The position numbers and the translations under genes are program-made. A stretch of 32,756 bases of DNA, from positions 1-32,756 of the forward strand of contig DASYDW010000119.1 of NCBI GenBank assembly GCA_036499395.1. The letters are read 5' to 3'. This document shows positions 24,301 to 31,670 of this stretch, piece by piece; positions within the stretch are counted from its first letter, which is position 1; each line of letters begins with the position of its first letter. This DNA is from Pirellulales bacterium (GTDB taxonomy: Bacteria; Planctomycetota; Planctomycetia; Pirellulales; JACPPG01). The notes beneath the pieces were generated by a model. The model made no database searches. It was not told the origin of the DNA and worked only from the letters and a program-made list of their open reading frames with translations.

Positions 24301-26648
24301 TCGATCGTCTCGCCCGCGTCGGGATTATTCGGGTCGGTGAGGCCGACGTGCTCGATGCGCAATTGGTCGGTGCCATCGGTCTGATCGACGTCGCGACGCT
24401 GGTTGGCCAACGTGCCGACATAGAGGTTGATGTTGCCGTTCGAGTCGGGCTGCGACGCGAGGATTGGAGAATCGGGCTCGCCACCGTCCTGGGCGCTATC
24501 GAAGTCCACCAGCACCTTGTTGGCGACGTCGAAGCGTTTCTTCAGGCCGACGAAGCGGTTGAAAACCTGGAAGCCAACACGTACTTCCACGCCAAGCGCT
24601 GCCGTTAAGCTGCCACTGAAATGAAACGGATCATTTGCGAAGTCGCTGAGGCGAACCTTACCGTCGCCGTCTGGGTCATCCAGTGTCACTGAAACTGGAT
24701 CGTTGCCGGAATTGCCTGTCGACACGAAGCCACCGACGACGGCGCTGAAGACTCCCAGTGAACCGGTCGCCCCCGCGTAGACGTCGCCGGCCAGTTTGAA
24801 GTAGGAGCTGCTGTCGACGTAAAAGCCAGCGGCGACATCCTTGGCGACTTCCACCGCCGAGACGTTATCGTTAGCGATGTCCTTTATCAAACTGCGCAGG
24901 CCGAAGGTGTCGTAGGCAAACTTGAAATGGGTATCGACCTGAACCTCGCCGCCGTAATCGATGCCGACGCCGAAGATCGAATAGCCCGAGGCCGCCGACC
25001 CTGCCGCCTCGGTGTGCAGATCGGCGTTGAGTGTGAACAGATCCGTGTCATGCCCCAGCAACAAAGGAAATACGGCACCCGCCGGGTTCTGCAGGATGGG
25101 AAACTCCAGATCGACGCCGTTGTTCAGTTGGCTGGTAAAGCCGTCGATGAACTGCTTTTCCGAATCCGAGAGAGGCAGCTTGTCAATGTTCGCGGCCAGT
25201 GACTGGGCCACTCCGACAATATCGCTCGGTGAGAGATCGGTGAGATTCTGGACGGCCAGGTTGGTCGGATCCGCCGCGCTCGTGACGTTGCGCAGGTCGT
25301 AGGTGCTCAGGTCGAAGCCCCCCAGCGGCAACAAGATCGTCGCGCCCGAGGGATCGAATTGGTTGAACTGGTTGACGACCCCATTCACCTTTTGAAGAAG
25401 GTCGTAGAGCGGGCCAAAGCCGGTCACCGTCGCCGCGATGCCACCCAGTGTCAGCAGTGTGACGTCTCCGGCGCCAATGATGTGGCTCAGATCACTTAAT
25501 CCTGGCAGCGGATAGCCGAGCACCTGTTCGATCGGATTGAGAGGTTCGGTGACGTATTGAATGTCCTGGAACACGGGGGCGATGACGTTCGAGATGAATT
25601 TGCCCAAATCCAGATCAACATTGTCGAACGAAATATCAGGGGCCTTGGCGTTCGGGTCTTGACTGTTGATGTTCCAGTTCAGATGTACATCGGTGTCGAT
25701 TCCGGGAAAATCATTGTTGGTGCCAGCGAAACTGCCCGCCAGGTGCAGGTTCGCAATGGCCGAGCCGGTCACAATTAGCGCCGGCGTCGTCGAAAGGCCG
25801 TCCAGGTCCGCCGTCAGCGATAGCGCATTGGCCTGACCGGCCAGGGGCGTGAGCGCGCCTTGGACGAATCCAAGCGTGGCGGTGGCCGAGAAGTTTTGCA
25901 GCCCGACGGTGATGCCCAGCTCGATTTGATGACCGATGCCGGGCAGGTGCTGGCTGTCATCGAGCGTGGCTTGCTGCGTCGACGCGTTGTAATTGAACGC
26001 CAACTGATAGCTGAAATGGACATTGGTTGTGAGCGCGCCATCGGTATCGATCTTCAGCGGTAGCCCCGGCAATCCCGTGGCAAACGTCAGGGGGGTGGTC
26101 GGCCCAGCTACGGTCCCTTGCAGGGTCATCTGTACGGAGAAATTCCCGTTCAGGACGCCGCCCGGGGCGGTGACGATGACGTCCGAAGCGTCGACTCCGT
26201 TGCCATTCTGGTCGGCCAGAAGGTTCAGCCCCCCCGGCCCGAGTGCGTTGAAGAGCGCATTTTGCAGTACGGACGCGGACGGGTCAGTCAGCGTGCCCAA
26301 CGAAACAAGCGCTGTGTCAATTTGCTGGCTGAATCCGGAAAGCGCTTTGGCCGCGTCCCCCAGATGGTTGCCCACAAAGGGAAGCGACGAGTTCTGGCCG
26401 GTAGCATATTGGTCCAGGGTCGTAACCAGACGGATTTCATCCCCTTGAAGCTGTGCGAGTAGCTGTGAGGCCAGCGATCCAAAGGGGACCGCCGTCAGAA
26501 GTTGGCGGTCCTCGAGGGCCTCGATGCGCGGTTTCCGCCAGGTTGACCCGGCCGTCGAGCGACCGAGCATATCGCGGCGAGCGGTTACGGGACGCGGGCC
26601 GGTGGGGCGCATCCGTCGACGACGGAACTCTTTATGTGTGCGCGACAT
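15381..26648 (-). CDS. Giant (3755-residue) planctomycete surface protein with LEDR signal, Ig repeats and dockerins
   Basis: A single uninterrupted 11.3-kb gene. The N-terminus is strongly basic, followed by IEALEDRQLLT (about residues 42-52), the planctomycete extracellular-protein motif. A long beta-rich region follows, with a glycine-rich RTX-like block (GGGSGNNTLIGQGGADTIVLG, then GGGGSNTI) at about residues 858-896. At least two diverged copies of an internal module contain 'L(Y/F)LGR..ADG(T/S)V' (about 1229-1353 and 1751-1914). Four putative Ig (He_PIG-like) repeats with the pattern ATGLP.GLSID...GIISGTI span about 2643-2983. A region with ELW-like repeats (QLWAYNG, QFWTSDGT, QLWKFDP, GLWRAGVDG) follows to about 3446. 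Dockerin-like Ca-binding loops (GDFDGDDKV, GDLNGDHVV, GDANLDGFV, GDFNGDGTT) lie at about 3449-3555, then a 200-residue tail ending GRRRRA. It probably acts as an adhesin or matrix protein at the cell surface; binding partners are unknown. Confidence 0.92.
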   Translation of the reverse strand: MSRTHKEFRRRRMRPTGPRPVTARRDMLGRSTAGSTWRKPRIEALEDRQLLTAVPFGSLASQLLAQLQGDEIRLVTTLDQYATGQNSSLPFVGNHLGDAAKALSGFSQQIDTALVSLGTLTDPSASVLQNALFNALGPGGLNLLADQNGNGVDASDVIVTAPGGVLNGNFSVQMTLQGTVAGPTTPLTFATGLPGLPLKIDTDGALTTNVHFSYQLAFNYNASTQQATLDDSQHLPGIGHQIELGITVGLQNFSATATLGFVQGALTPLAGQANALSLTADLDGLSTTPALIVTGSAIANLHLAGSFAGTNNDFPGIDTDVHLNWNINSQDPNAKAPDISFDNVDLDLGKFISNVIAPVFQDIQYVTEPLNPIEQVLGYPLPGLSDLSHIIGAGDVTLLTLGGIAATVTGFGPLYDLLQKVNGVVNQFNQFDPSGATILLPLGGFDLSTYDLRNVTSAADPTNLAVQNLTDLSPSDIVGVAQSLAANIDKLPLSDSEKQFIDGFTSQLNNGVDLEFPILQNPAGAVFPLLLGHDTDLFTLNADLHTEAAGSAASGYSIFGVGIDYGGEVQVDTHFKFAYDTFGLRSLIKDIANDNVSAVEVAKDVAAGFYVDSSSYFKLAGDVYAGATGSLGVFSAVVGGFVSTGNSGNDPVSVTLDDPDGDGKVRLSDFANDPFHFSGSLTAALGVEVRVGFQVFNRFVGLKKRFDVANKVLVDFDSAQDGGEPDSPILASQPDSNGNINLYVGTLANQRRDVDQTDGTDQLRIEHVGLTDPNNPDAGETIDVTLRQKNLLGIEYDATQRIQGVKSITGIGDKGDLTIDVLPGVTSAVHLEGGQGAADFVDSGSGAAYLKAGLLDSYLGGGSGNNTLIGQGGADTIVLGSAGNIVTGGGGSNTIIVNAPTTQGGTISGGDDDDNTLVVTADASTADVGIDPDSDTAVRLTYDEKTGGTFPPLLLTQFNQVVVTAQDRGTNVHIGDLSPAGVNTVYVNIPTTNQGGRNVELDTRNELGESDISLLPFDHTYSTADGTNVLDHAIEMTNATTGVTTYLMGLAPADIVTISQHGGTATLGPLANDNGTVVFNTSQRPAGQSETVTMQTPALDTGNSISTSQNSAGAFVIDAQLYPTIIFEGLAIIDSIEMDIAAPSMPDGVNTIFLDASSLAGRLQVNLQGDGAVDNVSIAELAVAALIDVEGGTSSTTLRYGVGMLTAIAGDVEAHNVQLTIDDAEATTPSLLVIGATSLVRQTVPDDGARPAFTYDGLHGVLEVDGGAGDRVGLDQTPMGITSAYFTNPAGTQDALYVVAAAAALNLDGNWSLYLGRQMLADGTVVRTSQVVPIAVPVTLNYAGSEPNEIVVDAALDPTGAHYKIGGLGNVTLNDVGTGLSLYAANLKANDSLKLILTGATVDVSLPMMGPVAITVDGRDRFDGQHPVGANTINVAVPIGGVALYPTGTNDSVLASSDPIIILGSMPQDALNVTIATSTTIGINNPSPNQELGHIDNSYFDFFYDDAYYVAQTPASISPAFPVFTKVYAFTGFNELDVSAWASASFLENNYPAAFNPPYSVYVPYSTSSAPLVFNQVYNQTYTGGVNASLPQSVDADMDYFPVDPAGVNSDLEIDASQLRGSVSINVGDPDYSTANTIADMFRELGSQHVQTSTTSPFFAVVNNSTPGAWVDFGQTYVNVSNVGPQTTLSINGTNPLAQNANTPVDLRSSNAVINDPRTYVNLGEGDLSGIEGSVSVNQVQLSVDGRDGTAPDILQVTGTTITGWAVGTGVTPPTATLGTLFGTLTIIGGAADQFDFEATPAGPSQVLVENMMASAVAQSMIVVAGESQEAQPEAQTQPTPGVYVMGKQANQPFVVDGNFNLFLGRRLHADGSVEDVGDATGFTNLSTSPNFSASTQLVTYNYTGAGPGQLVYDASTTNVATAGLAPSIGADAAYPGQGEIAWDWSSPVRNKVVYTPNIELFVYAPKYPGIGETATINNVTTAIVHYIVNPQAPANGVEYIGIFSAFGPVSVTGRGGQTEVEIIPQTSDDLRQRILADVTVTNASLKVVADNSTSAAPASLPDVVLTGDELLGLTSAPIHFSQLADYLTNPGNYTLTAPGLQIGLSKFGASSLTIDGTPAGVTTLFATVDGVGIGPVSIVGTTGPLWLGHGLDTSTLVAVNGLSNLPQQSSRDEFRAASVTIGSGTLQNILGNVVLGGNVTSGVGYYVSGNTTIDDHADTARNVTLADNFHQLADNTFVSGFEFDGLATGWLSFYDELTSPVTILGSDGSSYNFNKNSSSFAELLFAGLNTTVNVVDTSNNDNGLTIYGAQQVTVQAPGGLRLSSSAAPIQILSSPDRPNQITNVIADFSLWDGGYYLASQSGVGQVWWSGAPGTGKLTLAFPAATTNFTLLGLQQDAFPFYDQIHILDTPAVLVTVNPGGSILDVQGTSNPLVIEDDGAGQINFGNASNMQALQGNVTVHVHDSTAGNVPVVLDDSADTTARSIALGQPAANEWTVAGMAPATIDIQGSRAQLSLAAGTGANTLTGPNVATTWNINAAGAGTVGAVAFSGMQNLVGGSANDDFYFNSKSSKVPGNLDGGPGTDTVHYVAVLNGTETINPAAGILPLVGGTASSIEAVDVIGPLVVQNPGTQIGRVTVPITPLQIVTTGGSLTKTYVATGLPTGLSIDANTGIISGTIAGTISPGTNFNVKVTVTDSLGSQSVSFIWQVIQAWSIVNPGNMTLPEGVPINYQVQTINPNNLPLTYSANGLPASLAIDPYTGIIHGSLYFFNLNQGRNVTAPITIFAYDATTQQTTSFTLTTEPGFALDFSGSTNGAGESIDYVPVYNPYGQSITLTATGLPPGLSVDANNRIVGTIDSLALQNAPYNVQLTAVDTTIGYTVTLSVVWNVVPSTYINQPNNQTSYAGSSVNFPLSITNEFNQPVSLTATGLPAGLTIDQSGVISGTISPTAPSSSPYVVDVTITNETVGYSSPVEFDWTVLTPISLAELNAGTPAGTPTLTTIIDPATGGYPSGFVTVSYASQPGAPTYVYYDEGGQLWAYNGQTTTAVQSVEPNYPTIDTATDINAMPGQGVLFLDSEYNVWFANQSGARVVDPGPVYTDYGPMASIGNQVYYIAFSTSGFTPEIRQFSLDQNSQPVVTTFDMPQLNNATGLKSFAGGVLFQGTANSDPAHQQLYWYNPGAGTIVNIATASQFSDITVVPGANGTQNVFLYEHAYDGSGSKLVALNSSSLSQPNPQVMTLASFNSSVILGSSGPNGQPLMDIGGQLVFSVTSTVNNASVMQFWTSDGTVAGTVPVGQALDLNGLNQQIAFQGDVYFFNQESVQNVTDTTSVSQLWKFDPTTGAATLLHDFVGIGFYQYPTTALTVAGDYLYFEGWNEAEQWDGLWRAGVDGTVAVVPTKADNPYDSPDLSQAIVANGQLIFVARSSRIVDNYGNETAQVWTVGPPIAAQMPGDFDGDDKVTAVDINTLWGFIHADDPRGDLNGDHVVDQSDMDYMIHVILKTEYGDANLDGFVDAADLAVVRTTMGTGNGTPNWAAGDFNGDGTTDVADLAVVRRNLGFASPATTQVATPIAIDAPAVPPPAPVSTTVTTASNATALVAAIPTVFEFGPWEPVAPLTAPSNAANANTATASIFGPIQPVPTSAAQAITNTIASLQAPAVTMIDQNPSAVAAVEATIAVPVPQAVVSPQAVTATLVGPRPVGESAAHPVDATLTLVNSPTARAAAVALSTDSILQGDLDDVLTLIAEATIGRRRRA

Positions 26649-26889
26649 ATCATTCTCATCGCGGGGAACTATAATGGCCGGACAGTCGCAGACGTGCTAG
26701 CGAAGGTTGCAATCGGGCCACGATTCAGAACGGAAGGTGCGGTAACGATTGGCTCGAATCTCCGCTCATCTCGATATATCGCCGGGGCGGCGAGAAACGC
26801 ACACGAGACGGGTCAGAAGAAAAATCAATAAGGAGCCGATGCGACGCCGGGCAGGGCGCGCCGGAACTTGCGAGTCGGGGGCAAGAGCC
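26649..26889. promoter_or_regulatory. Divergent promoter region between giant gene and sigma/kinase operon
   Basis: About 240 bp shared by the giant gene (minus) and the sigma-factor operon (plus). On the plus strand a perfect TATAAT at 26670-26675 could be a -10 box for the operon, but no good -35 lies at 16-18 bp upstream. AAGGAG at 26830-26835 is a good ribosome-binding sequence, but it is only 3 bp from an in-frame ATG at 26839. Confidence 0.35.
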
Positions 26890-27474
26890 ATGCACCAGGA
26901 CGATGACTTCCCGTTGCTGCTGCGCAGAATCCGGGCCGGCGATGACGAGGCGGCAGAACTGCTTGTCCGCCGCTACGAGCCGCTGATTCGCCGCGAGGTG
27001 CGTCTGCGGATCGAAGACGAGCGACTCAACCGTGCCTTCGATTCTCTGGACGTCTCGCAATCGGTGCTAGCTAGCTTTTTCGTCCGGGCCGCGATCGGCG
27101 AGTACGATCTGGATTGTGCCGACCAACTCGTCCGCCTGCTGGTCGCAATGGCCCGCAACAAGCTCGCATCGCGGGCCCGCCAGGAGCGGCGACTGCGCCG
27201 CGATGTGCGCCGCGTGGCCGTGGTTTCGCCCGCCGTTCTGTCGCAGGTTGCCGATCCCTGTCCTTCGGCCAGCGAGATGTTTTCGCGACGCGAATTGCTG
27301 GAGCGCATGCGCGGCGCCCTGGCTGACGAAGAGCGGCGGATCGCGGACTTGCGCGGCGAAGGACTGAGCTGGGACGAGGTCGCCGACCGGCTCGGGGGTT
27401 CCGGGCAGGCGCGACGCATGCAACTCTCACGCGGTATCGAACGTGTGGGACGAGAACTTGGCCTGGAGGATTGA
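26890..27474 (+). CDS. ECF-type RNA polymerase sigma factor (planctomycete group)
   Basis: A 194-residue sigma factor. Residues about 5-95 are region 2 (LLRRIRAGDDEAAELLVRRYEP, then FDSLDVSQSVLASFF and LLVAMARNKLASRAR). Residues about 135-185 are region 4 (ALADEERRIADLRGEGLSWDEVADRLGGS, the DNA-binding helix-turn-helix). This combination and the partner kinase downstream are typical of the planctomycete Sigma70_ECF group. It directs core polymerase to its own promoters; targets are unknown. The start at 26890 (MHQDDDF) matches the usual beginning of the family. An upstream in-frame ATG at 26839, with AAGGAG 3 bp before it, would add 17 residues and cannot be excluded. The stop is 12 bp before the kinase frame. 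Confidence 0.9.
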   Translation: MHQDDDFPLLLRRIRAGDDEAAELLVRRYEPLIRREVRLRIEDERLNRAFDSLDVSQSVLASFFVRAAIGEYDLDCADQLVRLLVAMARNKLASRARQERRLRRDVRRVAVVSPAVLSQVADPCPSASEMFSRRELLERMRGALADEERRIADLRGEGLSWDEVADRLGGSGQARRMQLSRGIERVGRELGLED

Positions 27475-27486
27475 GTTTTTTGGGCC

Positions 27487-30400
27487 GTGCGGTTTGCCCG
27501 CAAACGGCGGTTGCGCCGCTTGAAACCCCATGAACGATCCGGCGGCGCCGGCGAATCGTTCTTTCGCACCGACGAAACACCGATGACCCCGTTCGTGCCT
27601 GACAGTTCGGCCGCTCGCCTTCGTAACCAGCGTGCCCCGGCGCGCGAGTACTCGCTGCTTTGGCAATCGCGGACGCCACTGCTGGAAGAGTTCCTGACCG
27701 GCTGCGACGACATTCAAGCCAGCGAGTTGGCGGCCGTGGTCCGCGTCGACTTGCGGCAGCGCTTGCGGCGCGGGTCGATTGTGGATGCCCGAGAATACCT
27801 GGCGCGATTTCCAGCACTGGCCGCGGATCCCGAGCTGGCCGCTGATGTCGTGTATGCGGAATTCTTAATCCGCGAAAACCTGGGCGAGCGTCCCAACGTG
27901 ACCGAGTTTTCGCAACGCTATCCAGAGCTGGCCGAGATATTGACTGACCAGGTCCGCCTGCACCAGGCATTCGACGAACCCGCTGGCCGGGATGAGGCGG
28001 TCGACGAGGGAACGAACATTTCGGCGACAAATGCCGCACACCGGCCGGATCGAAAGCTGGAGGCGGATTACGAGATCCTCGAAGAGCTTGGCCGCGGGGC
28101 CATGGGAGTGGTTTACAAGGCGCGGCAACCGAGCCTCAATCGACTGGTGGCGCTGAAAATGGTACGCCGGGCGGACCTGACTAATGAAGAGCTGCTGGTT
28201 CGTTTCCGTTCCGAAGCCGAGGTCGTCGCTTCGTTGCACCATCCACAAATTGTGCAGGTATACGATTACGGCCAGCACGAAGAGGGGCCATATCTCGCCT
28301 TAGAGCTGGTCGACGGGGGCACGCTAGCGCAACGGCTTGATGGTACGCCTTGGAATCCGCGTCGTGCCGCCGAGCTAATCGAACAGTTGGCGCGCACCGT
28401 TTCCTTTGCGCACGGGCGCGGCGTCGTGCATCGCGATTTGAAGCCGAATAATCTGCTGATTGCCGGCGAAGACGCCGCTCTGCAAGTCAAGATCGCGGAC
28501 TTTGGCTTGGCGAAAGTGTTTCGCGATCAGGGCTCGGACCACACACACAGCGGCACGCTGCTGGGAACGCCGAGCTACATGGCGCCAGAACAAGCAGCCG
28601 GCCGGGTTAGTGCCGTGGGACCGGCCTCGGATGTTTATGCGCTGGGGGCGATCCTGTACGAATTGCTCAGCGGTCGCCCCCCGTTTCGAGGCGAAACAGC
28701 GATCGACACTTTGCAGCAAGTGCTTCTGGCTGAATCCGTACCGATCAAACGTCTTGTTCCGGCCTTACCGCGCGACCTGGCGACGATCTGCACAAAGTGC
28801 CTGGAGCGCGATGTCGTTAATCGCTATGCATCGGCACAAGACCTAGCGGATGATCTGCGGCGGTTTCTTGCCGATCGGCCAATTCATGCGCGCCCCAGCA
28901 GCCGTTGGGAACATGCCTGGCGATGGTGCCGGCGCAATCGCGCCTTGGCGGCGGCCCTGGGCTCGGTGGCCCTGCTACTTCTGGCCGTGTCGATCGTTTC
29001 GATGTGGTATTCAAACCGCTTGAGCCGCCAACTCGAGGTTACCACGCGCGTCGAGCTTGCCGAACGCGAGGCCAAAAGCGACGCCCAGCTACGCCTGTGG
29101 GATGCGTATTTGGCAGAAATTGCGGCCCGCAATACCAGCCGACAGTTGGGCCAGCGCTTCGAGGCGATCGATACGATCAAGCGTGCCAGGCTGTTGCTTC
29201 CGGGGATCGGCGCGACGGCCGAGCGACAGTTGCAGTTGCGCAATGCCGCGATCAGATCGCTCTCGCTTCCCGATCTGCGGCGCACGAGCACGATTTGGGA
29301 GGGTGAAGAGCAAGTACACAATGGCGCCGTGGCGCGGAAGGCCGACCTGTTCGCCCTAAATCTGCAGGGACAAACACTATTCGTCGCGCGCTTCTCGGGC
29401 GGTGCTCCGGTGGGCGTGATCCGGCACGAATTGAACCGAGTGCAGCCAGTCTTTTCGCCTGATGCACGATTCGTGGCCGTTACTGGCGAACGGGGGACGC
29501 GCGTATGGAGGATCACGGACGCCGGACTCGAACCTGCCTGGAGTGATTCGCAGGCAGCATGGCTGTCGTTCGTGCCCGCTGGAGCGCAGGCTGTGGTGAG
29601 CCGCGTCGGTATCGGTGTGCAAGTCGTCGATGCGGAAACGGGTGCATTGATCCGCACGTTGACCGATCGCGAGGCCGTCAATTTTAGCGCGTATCATTCG
29701 CCTTCGCGACGATTGGCGGTCTGCACGGCGCACGACGTCGATGTTTTTGCCTGGGATAGTGGAGAACTCGTCACGCGCTTCGCGGTGGAGGGCCCTGCCG
29801 TACAAGCCGTTTGGCATCCCAACGGCGAGTGCGTGGCTGTGTGGAGTGGCTCGCAGCCGATTACGCTGTGGCACTTGCGTACGCGCAGGGAGCTGGTGCG
29901 GCTCCAGCACCGCGGATTCCCGCATCAGATGCAGTTCAGTGCTGATGGTGCTCGGCTGGTTTCTTGCAGTTTGTGGGATTCGAAACTGATGCTGTGGGAT
30001 GTCGGCACAGGGCAGAGAGAACTCGAAGTTCAGGGATTTGTGAAATTAGCAATTGATTGCGACGCCGAAGGACAAATCGCGCTATTGAAACCTTCCGGAA
30101 CATCGGTCGAATTGTGGGAACTTGCGTCGGGATCCGAATGCCGGTACTTGCCTCGCGCGTTTTCGCCCCCGATTGGCGCGTGCAATGGTACGCACAGCAG
30201 TCCGGACAGCCGCTTGTTAGCCGTCGGCACTGACAACGGCGTCGAGCTATGGGACGCACAGCGATGCCAGCGCCTGGCAGTTAAGCGCGGCACGCCTTCC
30301 GCAGCGCGATTCGATCGGCAGGGGAACCTGATACTCGCGAGTTATTCTGGTATTTATCGCTGGCCCCGCCAGCAACGCGTGCAAAACTCGCATGAAGGGG

Positions 30401-31218
30401 AAGCGACAACCATTGTGTCCCTCGGGCCGCCGGAGCGGATCAGCGGAGTTGTGACTCCTACCAGTCTGGCCACAAGCGAGCCGGACCAAGTGCTGGTGTT
30501 TTTAGACGTGGGCGGCTGGCATGCCCAATCGCTGTCGTCTGGACGGGAACGCGTCAACCTGCGGCCCTCAGGGGACCCGCGAAAAGCCGCCGTGAACTTC
30601 GACGAGCGCCTGGCAGCCGTCGCCGGATGGGAAACGCCGGGCGCGTCTATATGGGATATCTCATCGGGAAATCGATTGGCCGAATTGTCGATCGATAAGT
30701 TTGGCATGCTTGAGTTCAGTCGTGACGGTCGCTGGCTGGCGACGACCCCCGGCGGCGTGCAATTGTGGCGCACGACCGATTGGACGTTGGCTCACAACCT
30801 GCGAGCCCAGGGGACGACACCGAACGGGCTCGGCATCGCCTTTTCGCCCGACAGCTCGGCCCTAGCGATTGCGCAACCGAGCGGCGAGGTGCGTTTGGTC
30901 GATCCGCAATCGGGAGCCGACTGGGCCGAGATCGTGCATCCTGCGCCTAGTTCTTCGCCGTTTGTCACATTCGCGCCGAATCAACGCCGCTTGGCGATCA
31001 CTTCGGTGGATCAAAACACGGCGACGCGGATATGGAACTTGACCGAGATCCGCCGTTCGCTCGGCGAGCTGGAACTGGACTGGCCGGCCGACGTTCTGCA
31101 GGCCGACGAAACCGAGGATTCAGGCCGACTCGAAGTTGAATGGATCGATGGCCAATGGTCGCAGCTGCAGAGCGCGCTACGCACGTTGGGCACGCCGATG
31201 CCGGGAAGCGACGAGTGA
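27487..31218 (+). CDS. Ser/Thr protein kinase with WD40-like sensor region
   Basis: Residues about 60-160 carry the planctomycete kinase N-terminal region (VDLRQRLRRGSIVDAREYL...YAEFLIRENLGE). Residues about 195-460 are a complete Hanks-type kinase: GRGAMG loop, Lys224 in VALK, HRDLKPNN with catalytic Asp317, DFG and APE. A transmembrane helix follows (about 486-508, AALGSVALLLLAVSIVSMWY). About 600 C-terminal residues with 'FSPD...V....G.V.LWD'-type repeats form a WD40/quinoprotein-like propeller, expected on the far side of the membrane. All catalytic residues are present, so it should be active. I give the GTG at 27487 (1243 residues); an ATG at 27583 would drop 32 residues. It lies 12 bp after the sigma gene and overlaps the next gene by 4 bp, indicating one operon. 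Its substrate could be the sigma factor itself (inference). Confidence 0.92.
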   Translation: MRFARKRRLRRLKPHERSGGAGESFFRTDETPMTPFVPDSSAARLRNQRAPAREYSLLWQSRTPLLEEFLTGCDDIQASELAAVVRVDLRQRLRRGSIVDAREYLARFPALAADPELAADVVYAEFLIRENLGERPNVTEFSQRYPELAEILTDQVRLHQAFDEPAGRDEAVDEGTNISATNAAHRPDRKLEADYEILEELGRGAMGVVYKARQPSLNRLVALKMVRRADLTNEELLVRFRSEAEVVASLHHPQIVQVYDYGQHEEGPYLALELVDGGTLAQRLDGTPWNPRRAAELIEQLARTVSFAHGRGVVHRDLKPNNLLIAGEDAALQVKIADFGLAKVFRDQGSDHTHSGTLLGTPSYMAPEQAAGRVSAVGPASDVYALGAILYELLSGRPPFRGETAIDTLQQVLLAESVPIKRLVPALPRDLATICTKCLERDVVNRYASAQDLADDLRRFLADRPIHARPSSRWEHAWRWCRRNRALAAALGSVALLLLAVSIVSMWYSNRLSRQLEVTTRVELAEREAKSDAQLRLWDAYLAEIAARNTSRQLGQRFEAIDTIKRARLLLPGIGATAERQLQLRNAAIRSLSLPDLRRTSTIWEGEEQVHNGAVARKADLFALNLQGQTLFVARFSGGAPVGVIRHELNRVQPVFSPDARFVAVTGERGTRVWRITDAGLEPAWSDSQAAWLSFVPAGAQAVVSRVGIGVQVVDAETGALIRTLTDREAVNFSAYHSPSRRLAVCTAHDVDVFAWDSGELVTRFAVEGPAVQAVWHPNGECVAVWSGSQPITLWHLRTRRELVRLQHRGFPHQMQFSADGARLVSCSLWDSKLMLWDVGTGQRELEVQGFVKLAIDCDAEGQIALLKPSGTSVELWELASGSECRYLPRAFSPPIGACNGTHSSPDSRLLAVGTDNGVELWDAQRCQRLAVKRGTPSAARFDRQGNLILASYSGIYRWPRQQRVQNSHEGEATTIVSLGPPERISGVVTPTSLATSEPDQVLVFLDVGGWHAQSLSSGRERVNLRPSGDPRKAAVNFDERLAAVAGWETPGASIWDISSGNRLAELSIDKFGMLEFSRDGRWLATTPGGVQLWRTTDWTLAHNLRAQGTTPNGLGIAFSPDSSALAIAQPSGEVRLVDPQSGADWAEIVHPAPSSSPFVTFAPNQRRLAITSVDQNTATRIWNLTEIRRSLGELELDWPADVLQADETEDSGRLEVEWIDGQWSQLQSALRTLGTPMPGSDE

Positions 31219-31625
31219 TTGAACGCAGTCGGCTGGTCTATGCGTCGGCGGCGGCGCTCGTTGTCGGGACGGGGCTGCTGTGGCGATCGAGCCTGCTTCC
31301 GCTACCGGGTTTTCTCGCCAAATACGGCGGGGACTCGCTGTGGGCTCTGGCCGTGTTTGTTGGTTTTGGATTGGTTTTTCGCAGTGCTTCTACCGTGCGC
31401 GTTGCAATAGTCGCTCTTGGCGCGGCTTGGTCAGTCGAGTTTTTGCAGCTTTATCACGCTCCCTGGATCGATGGAATTCGCGCGACTCGTCTGGGCCACT
31501 TGGCACTCGGTTCTTCGTTCAATAGCCCAGATTTGATCGCCTATGTGTTAGGCATCGCGGTCGGAGCGTGCGAGGAGTACATCTGGCACTATGAGCGCGA
31601 AAAAGACGGAAGCGATCCGTGCTAG
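31215..31625 (+). CDS. DUF2809-type small membrane protein
   Basis: A 136-residue membrane protein with four hydrophobic segments (about residues 6-21, 40-52, 60-75 and 110-125). The segments LAKYGGDSLWALAVFVG, WSVEFLQLYHAPWID and RATRLGHLALGSSF match the layout of the DUF2809 family (small VanZ-like membrane proteins of unknown function). The GTG start at 31215 overlaps the kinase stop (GTGA), so translation is probably coupled to the kinase. A start further upstream at 31140 would lie wholly inside the kinase gene and is unlikely. Its role is unknown; the coupling suggests it belongs to the kinase pathway. Confidence 0.75.
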   Translation: MIERSRLVYASAAALVVGTGLLWRSSLLPLPGFLAKYGGDSLWALAVFVGFGLVFRSASTVRVAIVALGAAWSVEFLQLYHAPWIDGIRATRLGHLALGSSFNSPDLIAYVLGIAVGACEEYIWHYEREKDGSDPC

Positions 31626-31670
31626 TAAGCGTCAGAGGCTAACGTTTTCGTCAACGAAGGCGAAGGCCGG

